Made by a program: the position numbers and the translations under genes
The notes under the pieces: model-generated
What the model was told of the DNA's origin: nothing
Database searches by the model: none
Seen by the model: the letters and a program-made list of their open reading frames with translations, nothing else
In this document: in pieces, positions 32,832-42,185 of the stretch
How positions within the stretch are numbered: position 1 is the stretch's first letter
Layout: each line of letters starts with the position of its first letter
Source of the DNA: Helichrysum umbraculigerum
Taxonomy: Eukaryota; Streptophyta; Magnoliopsida; Asterales; Asteraceae
Reading direction: 5' to 3'
Length of the DNA stretch: 64,000 nucleotides
Assembly: GCA_949592205.1 (NCBI GenBank)
Contig: CATIUR010000004.1
Span: 82,559,337 to 82,623,336, forward strand

Positions 32832-32925
32832 CCGTATACGGCCCTGGGAACCGTATACGGCCCCATAGAGACCGTATACGGCCATGTACACACAGTATAC
32901 GGCCCCCCTAAGGCCATATACGGCC
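32832..32925 (+). repeat. Five spaced palindromes upstream of the B promoter
   Basis: CCGTATACGG is a perfect 10-bp palindrome. Five copies or near copies are spaced about 18-20 bp apart, ending about 78 bp before the TATA box. In the 5' LTR two copies are mutated (cagtatacgg, ccatatacgg). In the 3' LTR (42682-42775) all five are intact. The spacing is close to two helical turns, suggesting a bound-factor array. Confidence 0.85.
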
Positions 32926-33002
32926 CCTACTGCCCTGTATCGTGCTTCGTTTGCTTGTACGTGCTGTTTCGCGAGTTGTACGGCTGATTTTTGATCTTTG
33001 CC

Positions 33003-33010
33003 TATAAATA
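33003..33010 (+). promoter_or_regulatory. TATA box of element B
   Basis: TATAAATAGGGG followed about 30 nt later by a cacacaccttaacac segment and a long CT-rich stretch. It is the likely start region for full-length B transcripts. The copy in the 3' LTR is at 42853-42860. Confidence 0.7.
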
Positions 33011-33758
33011 GGGGATCACTCCTCCTCATTTCACACACCTTAACACATCTCAACATTTTCACACATTTCTCATTCTCTCACTTTTCTTATTTCTCTCTTT
33101 TCTTTCACTTTCTCTCTCTAACTTTCTCTCTCTAGCACTACTCTTAGGAGTTAGAGGAGAAAGGTTAGGGTTGAGCTTACGGTTCGAGTCTAGAGGAAGT
33201 TTTAGCTTGGTAATCTTGTTGTAACGAGTTTTTCAAGTTCAGACTATTTGTAATCCTCAGTATTACGCTGCTGTATTCCCGGTGATATCTAAACTTTACT
33301 TACTGTTATAATGCTTGTGCTTTATGTTATTTCAGTTTGTATTCTGCATATTGCCATGTTTATAGAGTAGTTTAATATTGTGATTGTTGAAATGTAGATA
33401 TTAGGAGTAGGGATGATGTTAAATTAATGTTTCATTTATACGATTGGAAATTGTTATGCTGTGTATCTGGTTAAGCTTATCCTGAATATAGATCTAGTCT
33501 CTCATCACCCTTTCCAGACTTTCACGTGACTGTTGCCCTAGGATAGGATCTGATCAACCCTAATACTATGAATACATAGTTATCTCCAGTTACAGTATGA
33601 AACTATGAACTTTCCTTTAAAAGGCACGGTACTTCGTATAGCGTTGGAAACACCTCGTGTGGAGTACAAATACGTGGAAGCTAAGGAAATGCCATGGATT
33701 GTTTCATCGTGAATTACCTAGAAGTGATCCTTCTAGAACTGTGGTCGAGGAATCAAAG

Positions 33759-33911
33759 CTGTGGAAATGCTTGTTGCACTATACACCGTTAGTACACCTA
33801 AGATCTGGAACACTGTGGAAATGCTTAAATGCCCAGTACACCGTCAGTACATCTAGGGTTTGGAACACTGTGGAAATGCCTAATTGCCCTGTACACCGTG
33901 ATTATTCCTAG
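33759..33911 (+). repeat. Tandem repeat of about 54 bp in the B LTR
   Basis: Three units each begin ctgtggaaatgc and include gtacaccgt and a gtacatctag-like segment. They create a spurious frame at 33657-33911. The 3' LTR copy is at about 43609-43761. Confidence 0.75.
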
Positions 33912-34723
33912 GGATGAACGCCTGACTGTAAAGGAGGGTCTATATTTATGATGGTTAAGTATGTGCTTCAATAGAAACAATACAGGGTAGTGTCAATCAT
34001 ATACCTAGACATGCAAAACCCTAATCACACCAATAGTTTAACATACACAGGATACAATCAGTATTTGCTATAATAAAAGTAAATAGACGATTAGGTGTTA
34101 AGAAAGGTCAGTAAATACAATTGCGGTCTGTTGCCTTATGCCTGATCCCTAGAACATTTAGGGTGACTTTGTCTTAATTAAGCAAAGGCTCAAGAAGGTT
34201 TGAAAACAGCCTGATCTGATCAGAATCATGATAACCTAGGATTCCAGTGACATATGTTTCTAGGGTTTCACCTGAACGTAGGGTCCTAGTGTTTACACCG
34301 AAAGTATGTCTACTCTTTATTTGGTGAATCTCCAATCAATTTTATAATGAACATCATCCCGAAACCCTAGTATCCAAGTTTCAGTAATCACATCTCTACC
34401 TGTCTGCTTAAACCCTAATTTCATTTCTCGTTATTTACTTTTTCTGCATTTAGGATAATTATAAAACCAAATCAATCCAAAATCTATCTACCTACCCCCA
34501 TCCTAATTGCGACCATAATCTTTGGTGATCCGCTTTATTTCAATTCGCTCCGATTTAAGAACGACCTCGAGTTATACTTACTGCTTGCTCCCAAGGTAGG
34601 TAGTACTTATAGTTTGAGCCCCAGCTCATATAAATTTAAAACTCACTGTTCGCCGCTTCTGTTGCTGTTGGAACAACGACCGGAGTCAAATCCGACCGAC
34701 CGATAGGGGCCGCGACAAGTTTT

Positions 34724-34742
34724 TGGCGCCGCTGCCGGGGAT
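34724..34742 (+). promoter_or_regulatory. PBS of element B (tRNA-Asp type)
   Basis: TGGCGCCGCTGCCGGGGAT, six bases after the LTR. It matches the complement of the 3' end of plant tRNA-Asp at all but one position, as in Athila elements. Confidence 0.88.
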
Positions 34743-34873
34743 CGTAGAGCGTTACGATTTGAAGCCGCCTTAGATATTATAGCTTTTAGGAGATCCTTTC
34801 CAATTAGGTTTTCCCAAACTTAGTTGGTAGTTATTTGCTTTCCTTAGTTTAATTTAGGTTAATTAAAAAAAAA

Positions 34874-36340
34874 ATGAAAAATACAAAAACATCTTTCTGT
34901 GATTCATTTCCATCTAGCCCCATTTCTCCACTCGCCCTCAAGACGTCCGAAGAAATGATGGCCATGGATGACGCTGAGTTCTTCGCCTGCTTAGAACAAG
35001 AGTTGGAATATGACGTCTACTCTTCATCTTTATCCTCTTCCGAAGTTATCTCCGCTAATTCAGACGATGAATCTAGAACCATAGGGCAATTCTTAGACCT
35101 TGACTTAGGAACCCATGATTCTCATCAGAAGATCTCAACTTCTGCATCTAGCATTCTAAGCTATCAGGTTATACCTGCTCCTGAGATTTCATATTCCTTA
35201 GAAAACTTCTTTCAATTCCCTACCTCATCTGGTTTTGTCGAGAGTAACTCTGAACATCTTCAACCCTTTCGTTTTCCACCCATTGAAGAACGTCTTCCAC
35301 CATGGGACGAAGAAGCTTACGAATACCCTCCAAAATCACCTATCTTTTTGAACCTCGTACCCGAACCTGAGTACACCATCTATCGTGTTGTTGATAGGAC
35401 TTTACCAATCAAACCTGAAGAAAATATCCGCTACGTAGGTAACTCTTTTGATCCTGATAGGAGATTAGATGTTTGTCGGGCATTTGCCAGACAACTTAAA
35501 ACGTCTGACTTTCCTTTTTCAGTTGAACAAAGAGAAGTCGCTCGTAGGATAAAGAAACAGGTTGGTATTCTCCACCATCTTCCAAATCAAAAGGAGGAAG
35601 GTATCCTCACACATTATCGAGAGCAAGAACTAAAGCTTAAATCAGAAATAGACCTACTAATGGACCTATTCGCCTGCACCGATTATCAACCGGTTTCCCA
35701 AACCCTAATTAATCGTCATGTTGTGGCTATGATTTATGAGCTTGAGTTCTGGATCAGCAAAGATCCCGCTATATCTCTCGTCATTTCTGATAAAAATCCA
35801 TTTTTCGTTGACCCCGCTACTTATATGATCAACAAGTTGTTAGAGATATTCCCTGGAGCCACTGACGATAACATGGAAGCTACTTTCTTTGCTGAAAGGA
35901 AGGATATTAACGTCTCACTCACTTTGTTATTTGCTCAGTCAAAATTTCCTTTCACCGTTTCACAAACATCTTTAATCGAAGAAATCACGGAGTCAGTTCA
36001 CACTACCACCGGAAATCCCGATTCAAGAGAAGAATGGAAATTTCAACAAACCCTAGGAATGCTTCTTCATGACTTAAACCATATTGATGACGGATCACGA
36101 AACGGAATTTCAAACCCTAAGAAAGTTAGAAAGGAATTTAACAAGTTTATTGACAATCTTCTAGATTTAGGCAAAAAGGAACGTATGTTTCTCACTGAAC
36201 ACGAACGATTCTCGTTACACCCCACAGACCTAGTTGATTCTGTCATTAAGATTCTCACTTGTGACTTTATTCCTCGCTACACTTTCCCTCAACCAAGAGC
36301 ACCAAATTCACTTAAATTGCTCTTGGGCAGTATTCAATAA
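34874..36340 (+). CDS. ORF1 of element B, unrecognised protein
   Basis: Intact 488-residue frame in the position of gag, starting at the first ATG after the PBS and an A-rich leader. The N-terminal 60 residues are Ser- and acid-rich (EEMMAMDDAEFFACLEQELEY), and residues 60-180 are Pro- and acid-rich. From about residue 190 it looks globular and helical, with regularly spaced hydrophobic residues (VCRAFARQLK, REVARRIKKQVGILHHL, LMDLFACTDY, AMIYELEFWI, FIDNLLDLGKKERMF). There is no CCHC knuckle, no protease DSG/DTG and no RT motif. The acidic N-terminus makes RNA binding through a classical gag tail unlikely. I do not recognise the family. The open frame in a young element implies recent selection or recent origin. 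Confidence 0.7.
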   Translation: MKNTKTSFCDSFPSSPISPLALKTSEEMMAMDDAEFFACLEQELEYDVYSSSLSSSEVISANSDDESRTIGQFLDLDLGTHDSHQKISTSASSILSYQVIPAPEISYSLENFFQFPTSSGFVESNSEHLQPFRFPPIEERLPPWDEEAYEYPPKSPIFLNLVPEPEYTIYRVVDRTLPIKPEENIRYVGNSFDPDRRLDVCRAFARQLKTSDFPFSVEQREVARRIKKQVGILHHLPNQKEEGILTHYREQELKLKSEIDLLMDLFACTDYQPVSQTLINRHVVAMIYELEFWISKDPAISLVISDKNPFFVDPATYMINKLLEIFPGATDDNMEATFFAERKDINVSLTLLFAQSKFPFTVSQTSLIEEITESVHTTTGNPDSREEWKFQQTLGMLLHDLNHIDDGSRNGISNPKKVRKEFNKFIDNLLDLGKKERMFLTEHERFSLHPTDLVDSVIKILTCDFIPRYTFPQPRAPNSLKLLLGSIQ

Positions 36341-36375
36341 ATTTGTCTAAAAGTCGAGCTACCGACTTTAACCAA

Positions 36376-36398
36376 GCGCTTTTTGGGAGGCAACCCAA
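36376..36398 (+). promoter_or_regulatory. Conserved post-ORF motif of Athila/Tat elements
   Basis: gcgctttttgggaggcaaccc, 36 bp after the ORF1 stop. It contains a TTGGG AGGCAA CCCAA hairpin. From memory, a very similar string follows the gag-pol stop in many plant Athila and Tat elements. If so, ORF1 occupies the place of the whole gag-pol. Confidence 0.6.
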
Positions 36399-36822
36399 AC
36401 TTTAGTTAAATTAGTTTTATTTTAAGTATTTAGGATAAGTAATATTAGTGGTTTATTTTTGAATTTAAAAGCTTGCATTTTAAAATACAAGAAAACGTTA
36501 TTTTAAAATTCAAATTCGCACAACACAAGTAACGAATTTCAGACATTTTCAGAAAGTTCGAAAAAGTTTATTTTTAAATGTTGAAAAATTAATTTTGAAT
36601 TTGTCTTGGATTTTAAAGAACACAAAAAGATTGTCTTGTTTTAAATAAAAACGTATACGATTTCGCATACGATTCGCAATATCTTTTCAGACTGCGCGTA
36701 AAGATTCAGAAAATTACGAACATACTTTTTAAAATTGTTTTATTAAAAATTTTTAAACTTTGAAATTTTACTTGTATGTTTCGTATCTTTCGCGAATTTT
36801 AAATCGCGTGCGTTTGGAATGG
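36399..36822 (+). other. AT-rich spacer between ORF1 and the internal promoter of B
   Basis: Stop-rich in all frames, with many attttaaaattc-like blocks. No other feature is seen. Confidence 0.6.
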
Positions 36823-36833
36823 TATAAAAAGGG
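36823..36833 (+). promoter_or_regulatory. Candidate internal TATA box upstream of B ORF2
   Basis: GGTATAAAAAGGG, followed about 30 nt later by cacacacataagac and then a CT/CACC-rich segment (36880-36960) that resembles a plant 5' UTR. It lies about 1.26 kb before ORF2, with a predicted leader intron between them. Confidence 0.5.
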
Positions 36834-37026
36834 ATTTTAGCCACACACATAAGACAAAACATTAAAAAAAAAGTTCATCTTCTTCCTCTCCCCACCTCCA
36901 AACCGTCGGCCTCACCTCCATCACCACCAAATCTCCATTACTCAACCATTTTGCATGATTCCAAGCTCAAAATTCATCATTTTATGATCTTTCTTGCATC
37001 CACAACATCATTACATCAAGTTTAAG

Positions 37027-38087
37027 GTAATTCTTGACCTACTTTTGTGATTTTCATGAAACTTTAAAAATTAGGGCTTGTAACTCATTTTCATAGATTT
37101 CATGGTTAAAAGTTGCAATCTTTAGTGTTATTTCATGCTTATCTTGATGCTTGACATGATTACAAGCTTAATCTAGTGAATTGTTGGCTTGATTGCAAGA
37201 TTGGGAATTAAAGTGTTGACTTTTTGATGAACTATGGCTAGTTTGACTTTTTGGATGATTAATTGCTTATGTTGACTTTTGTTGATTGAGTTATGCTTAA
37301 ATATGATAGGTTAACATGTTTTGATTGATCATTTGTGATTAGAAAATGATTAAGCTAGTTTTTGGTAATTAAAGTAAGCTCATTTTTAATAAAATCATCA
37401 TAAACATTATTTTTTCTTAAAACTTTTATTTTTAAACCATGTTTATGACTTTTCCAAACTTAAAAAGCTTACAAGATTATCAAAACAAGTTTCGGTTCAT
37501 TTAATCATTTTTTAAGTTTATCACTTTAATTAATAAAGTGTATGACTTTAAAATGAAACCAACAAAAATGCCATTTTCTAAAAACTACCATTTTTGTCGA
37601 ATAAGTTTACTTCCATTCTTTGCTTGAAATCATGTAAAATACAGCTTTATGTCTTTTGGAAATTGCGGAAAGTTGGATTGCATATTTAATTGGTAATATG
37701 CCCTTTTATGATTAATTGATTTACTTGAGGTAATTATATAACCTTGGATTTATCCAAAGTATTAAGCTCATTTAGATTGATTAAACCATAAACATGAAGT
37801 ATTTAAGTTTTTAGTGCTTGGGATAATTAAGTTAGGTACCTTGTTGACTTGCTTTAATTATGCTAGAAACTTGAAGCTTTGTGCCACTTACCCTTATTTA
37901 GACATAAGTTGATAAAAGTTTTTGGATTTGTGATTGGTTGCGGTTAGGTTTAGCAATTTTAAAATTTCTGGTTATGCCCATTTCTAAAGCCTACATTTCT
38001 AATTTTTTCTGAAAATTTGGAAGTACTTTAGCATATCCATTAATATATCACGGTTATGGTCTAATCTTTTCTTGTATTTTATCACAG
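37027..38087 (+). other. Predicted leader intron before B ORF2
   Basis: Donor TTTAAG|GTAATTC at 37026/37027. The acceptor CTTGTATTTTATCACAG ends at 38087, with branch-like CTAAT at 38061. The 1061-nt interval is T-rich and has no long frame, as plant introns do. The ORF2 ATG is the first triplet after the AG, which is a strong positional coincidence. RNA data are needed to confirm it. Confidence 0.55.
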
Positions 38088-39893
38088 ATGGAAAATTGCC
38101 CACCTTCACTCAGCTACTTGGCAAAGTCTTCAAAGAATAGGTCACTCATTCGCCAGTGGTTGCAGCGACCGATAGGCAGTAATCGATATGTGGTATGGAA
38201 AGACATGATTAAGCTAGGGATCAGGGATGAGTTGAAGAGTTTGTTGATGTATGAGACCGATGGTCAAGTAAACAATGCCTTTCTCCGTCTCTTCGATATA
38301 GATGAGTATGCATACCGAGAAGTAGTGACAGAGTTCATGATGACTTACCAGCTGAATCCAAAGATGAGCGTATCCGACAAAAGAAAGATTTCATTCAGGT
38401 TTCAGGAACAGATTCATCATATCTCAGTTGCCGACTTGGGAGTGTATCTTGGTTTATATACAGAGTCTCAGGTCAACTCTGCATGGTTCAGAAACAGTGT
38501 TCAAGACATCTCCAGCCTACCAAACAGGAACCATAAGGATATTTGGATGGATTTAGCAGGATCAAACTTTAGGAACTGTGTTAAGTCATCCACTTTCATC
38601 AAGCCGGTTCATCACATCCTTCACAAGTTGTTAGCATGTTCTATATTTGGAAAGAAGGAAGGTGGTGCTGTGAGTGCCGAAGAGTTGAAGTTCATGGAAG
38701 CAATCATAGGAGGAAAGAATCTGAATGTTGCTTTCTTGATCGCTGAGAGACTTGGAGCTGAGACAGACATGGATAGGCACATGTTCATGGGGTCGATTAT
38801 TACTAGATTGCTTTATAGTATGGGATTGTTGACTGAGGCCCACACTGAGGAGTTTACTGTTTGTTCTCGTTCTTTGCCATTCAACTTGGACTACTGCAAG
38901 TTGATCCATCTTGTTGAGGTAGATGAGCAGAGACAGTGCCTATGGAAGAACACCAAACAGATCATTCCAGGATGTCGTCTCCCTGGAAAGCGTGTTAGAG
39001 GATCCTCACCTGTTGCAGATACTGAGGATGGCCCATCTGATAGAGCCCGAGCACCTACTACTCATACTAGTGTCCCGCATAGAGGAGCTGAGACAGCCGA
39101 GCCACCAGCTCAGGCTACTGTTCACTACACAGATCCAGTGACCTCGCTGACACAGTATTATCTTTTGCATGCTCTTCAGGTTAGCCGTTCCCATCAGCTG
39201 TTGATTTCCAGGAAACTTGGTATTCCTGACCCAGAGCCTTACATGTACCAATGCGGTCCACCACCACTAGCCATAGCACCACCACATACATCCATCCCAT
39301 CACATACCACCCATACACCATCACCCGCTATCCGGACCACACCAGTACCAGAGCAGGTCCAGTCAGTTGAGACCGAGATACCGGTAGTTCAGCCAGTGAT
39401 TTCTGCACCTGTGATTCCTCATCCTGCCCAGCCAGTCGCCAGTGGATCTTACCGTGCTGACACAATCTACTTGGGCACTGATGCTGTATCTTTTGACACT
39501 TTCGGGATGCTATTAAACTTGGGACCGATCTCTTCCTCAGCTGTACCGACAGAGAGCATGCTATGTCAGGCTTACATGACCTTACTAGAGCAGGCAGGGG
39601 TTACTTCGGCTATTTTGCTAGAGTGGGGCTACACTGATCCGATGAGACTGCCAGCAGCTACCCTCAGAGACATATTGATTCAGCTCAAACTGATCAATGC
39701 GGAAGAACAGGGACAGAGAGTATCTAGTGGCCAGCAGTCAGTCGTAGGACCATCCACAGCACCAGCTCCTACTCAGCATATTGATGCACCAGACCAGGGA
39801 ACCCAGCTTCATAGTTCGACCCCATTTGCATCATCTGACTTTGGTTTCAGACATTATCATCATTATTATCTTGTGTTTGTTGGCTACTGTTAA
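38088..39893 (+). CDS. ORF2 of element B, Athila ORF1-like protein
   Basis: Intact 601-residue frame. Residues about 25-290 resemble the family annotated as Athila ORF1 in plant retrotransposons, with motifs such as FLRLFDIDEYAYREVVTEFM, ISFRFQEQIHHISVADLGVY, LGLYTESQ and LLYSMGLLTEAH. After about residue 300 comes a Pro/Thr/Ser-rich low-complexity linker (to about 450), then a second compact segment and a His/Tyr-rich end. I see no signal peptide, zinc knuckle or enzyme motif. The role of this family is not settled; env-like and structural roles have both been proposed. Its own promoter and leader intron would allow expression separate from ORF1. Confidence 0.65.
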   Translation: MENCPPSLSYLAKSSKNRSLIRQWLQRPIGSNRYVVWKDMIKLGIRDELKSLLMYETDGQVNNAFLRLFDIDEYAYREVVTEFMMTYQLNPKMSVSDKRKISFRFQEQIHHISVADLGVYLGLYTESQVNSAWFRNSVQDISSLPNRNHKDIWMDLAGSNFRNCVKSSTFIKPVHHILHKLLACSIFGKKEGGAVSAEELKFMEAIIGGKNLNVAFLIAERLGAETDMDRHMFMGSIITRLLYSMGLLTEAHTEEFTVCSRSLPFNLDYCKLIHLVEVDEQRQCLWKNTKQIIPGCRLPGKRVRGSSPVADTEDGPSDRARAPTTHTSVPHRGAETAEPPAQATVHYTDPVTSLTQYYLLHALQVSRSHQLLISRKLGIPDPEPYMYQCGPPPLAIAPPHTSIPSHTTHTPSPAIRTTPVPEQVQSVETEIPVVQPVISAPVIPHPAQPVASGSYRADTIYLGTDAVSFDTFGMLLNLGPISSSAVPTESMLCQAYMTLLEQAGVTSAILLEWGYTDPMRLPAATLRDILIQLKLINAEEQGQRVSSGQQSVVGPSTAPAPTQHIDAPDQGTQLHSSTPFASSDFGFRHYHHYYLVFVGYC

Positions 39894-42168
39894 ACCTTAC
39901 TTTTGGAACCTATTTGTATCAGCCACTGGTTGGTTGATCACTCTGTCCGTATTTACATTATGCTATTACTTATTATGTTTTATTTTCTTTCTGTTTAATA
40001 AGTGGAAATGTTGTGATGTATGAACGTGGAAAAAGGGCGAGATGACGCACTTTCAAGAAGAAAATCCGTGAAGTCAAAAGGCAAGCCGGACCAGTTTTCA
40101 ACATTTGCAGACTGCGGAACATTCAAACATCTCATGGAGGGGACTCGTTCTTTTCAAAACTTCCTTGTATCCAAGCACTTCAAAGAACTAAGTGTGGGAT
40201 CACTCCCCACACCGCAAACACTTATCAAAATCACTCCAACTTCTTCAAAACCTAAAGTATGGGATTCTACACCATAAGGATCCCCACTTAAAAGAATTGA
40301 AGTTGATTTCTGATAACGTTGGATACATGACACCGGATAACCCCGTATGAAGCTTGATGTCCTTCAAGAAGAATGCAGAAGAAAGCTCGCTTCAACTCTC
40401 TCTCTCCTGCAAAATTTCACATGCTTCAAAACGTTATCTGGGGAGTTTCTTAACCTTCTATCCATTTCATGATCACATATATTCTGTCTTGATAGCTTGT
40501 TATATTCTATACCCTATCCTGAGCTTATCACTAAGTGTGGGATTCAAACCCAAATTTAACACTTAAGAAACATTTTCTTACATGTTCAAACTCTAAGTGT
40601 GGGATTTTACCTCCAGTAAAAACTCAACTCAAGAGAACATTAGGGACAATGTTCCTCTAAGTGTGGGATAGCAAGGTATAGAATACCTTGGATAATTTTA
40701 GGCAATTTTTATGTCGAAAATAGCATTACTCAGAAAATGTTTTCCCAAAATAACGAATTTTTCAAACAAGTTTTTTCAAAAATTTAAAATTATGAGTTAA
40801 ATTATGAAACTAAACTCTAAGTTTTCGAGTTAAATACTTTCGAAAAGAATCATTCTCGAAATATGAGTAAGGTATTTTGGAATATAGGGAAAATAAGGTA
40901 GAAATTTCTCGAGCAAGAAACAATAATCTGAAAGGAGCATGGCTAGGCACATACAACCCTATTTTGTAGTGAGGTATCTTGAGCCTAAAAGCATTCATCT
41001 TTAATGCTTCACTTTCATTTCTTGTGTGTGCCGATGCTTGCATCTCTGAATTAGAACTTGCTCCAGACATACGTTTCAAGACCACATTGGTGTGTACCGT
41101 ACGCGGTATAGGTGCAGCTAGATGACCTTGACATTCCTTAGGATTTAAACCCAATTTTTACATATCTCTTCAAGCCCAAAACCCTTCCGATACTTACTTT
41201 TAGTATCGATGATCCGCCTAGTAAACCCTGTTGAGCCTAAACCTTTCATTTCTTAAAAATCCTCGTACTAAACCCCCACTCAACCAAAATTCCCAAAACC
41301 TTATCTTAGAATTTCTAAGGTCGTGAAAAACATCTTTTGGAACATCCTCTTCAATTATGCTCTAAAGTCTTCCTCTTCTGTGTACTCTAAGAAAGTCAAA
41401 AGTGCGAAAAATTGGCACGATAAAAGAAATTGAAGTTCAAGATCAAAGATCATAGTTCCGAAAAGGATTTCTGAAAGGATCAACATAAAATATCCTTAGG
41501 AATTCTCTGTCAAAGAAGTTCTGAAGAAGAAAAGAAAAATAAAAAGTAGAAAAATCAAGAAAAGAAAAAAGAAACAGTTCCATCAAATAAAGCTGAGTGC
41601 TTCAAGTATCACCTTCTCAAGAAAAATTCGATAGAAGACGAGCAGCTACAAAATCCTCCGTTCCATTCTGAAATAAAGTTTTTCACTATCTTTGAATTTT
41701 AAGATAAGTCAAACCCTTACAACCAAACATATACCACTACCCATACCCTTAAACCTCACCAAACACTACCACCCGTTGAATGTCTTGGGATAGTTAGCAC
41801 CGTCCTCACCTAAGTGGTGGAGATCCGATTCTCGACCAAGCTTATGACGATGAGTGCTGCATGACTGGCTTATTTGAACGATTTCAATTGTTCTAGATTG
41901 TTAGGGAACCCGATACACTTTGAGTGAATTGAGTGACCACCTATAGTGAGATCGCCTAGTCATGTGTACTCCAAGATCACGAGAATTGGTAGTATGCTTG
42001 ATGATAATTGCTTCTTGCTTCTGGAAGGATCATCTTATCCTTTCCCTTATTCTTAAACAATCTTAATCATATTAGAAGTGGTATCATTTTGAAATTATTT
42101 TGACTCGCCCCTTAAAAACCCATTTTAAATGTTTTTCTAACTGAGTGTTGCTTGAGGACAAGCAACGC
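39894..42168 (+). other. 3' non-coding region of element B with PPT-like repeats
   Basis: A-rich with no credible gene. The string ctaagtgtgggat, which is the real PPT at its end, also occurs at 40188, 40531, 40593 and 40657, with a variant cctaaagtatgggat at 40251. The hairpin TTGCTTG AGGA CAAGCAA lies at about 42149-42166. Confidence 0.75.
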
Positions 42169-42185
42169 CTAAGTGTGGGATAACT
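42169..42185 (+). promoter_or_regulatory. Polypurine tract of element B
   Basis: ctaagtgtgggataact directly precedes the 3' LTR at 42186. It is Athila/Tat-like. Confidence 0.8.

Larger units (their letters stand above)
32336..34717 (+). repeat. 5' LTR of element B
   Basis: Starts TGATGTGACTC and ends GGGCCGCGACA. It contains five palindromic CCGTATACGG-type repeats (32832-32925), a TATA box (33003-33010), a CT-rich start-site region, and a tandem repeat of about 54 bp (33759-33911). Confidence 0.92.

Noticed and set aside
33657..33911. An 84-codon frame with a repeated WNTVEMP-like motif in the B LTR.
   Set aside because: It is caused by the tandem repeat of about 54 bp. The 3' LTR copy is broken by stops.
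34874..36340. B ORF1 considered as an ordinary Ty3 gag.
   Set aside because: No zinc knuckle, no basic tail and no gag core motif such as ALTWW. The acidic N-terminus does not fit.
40020..40277. An 85-codon frame after B ORF2.
   Set aside because: It runs through the PPT-like repeats with no family resemblance and no expected signals.
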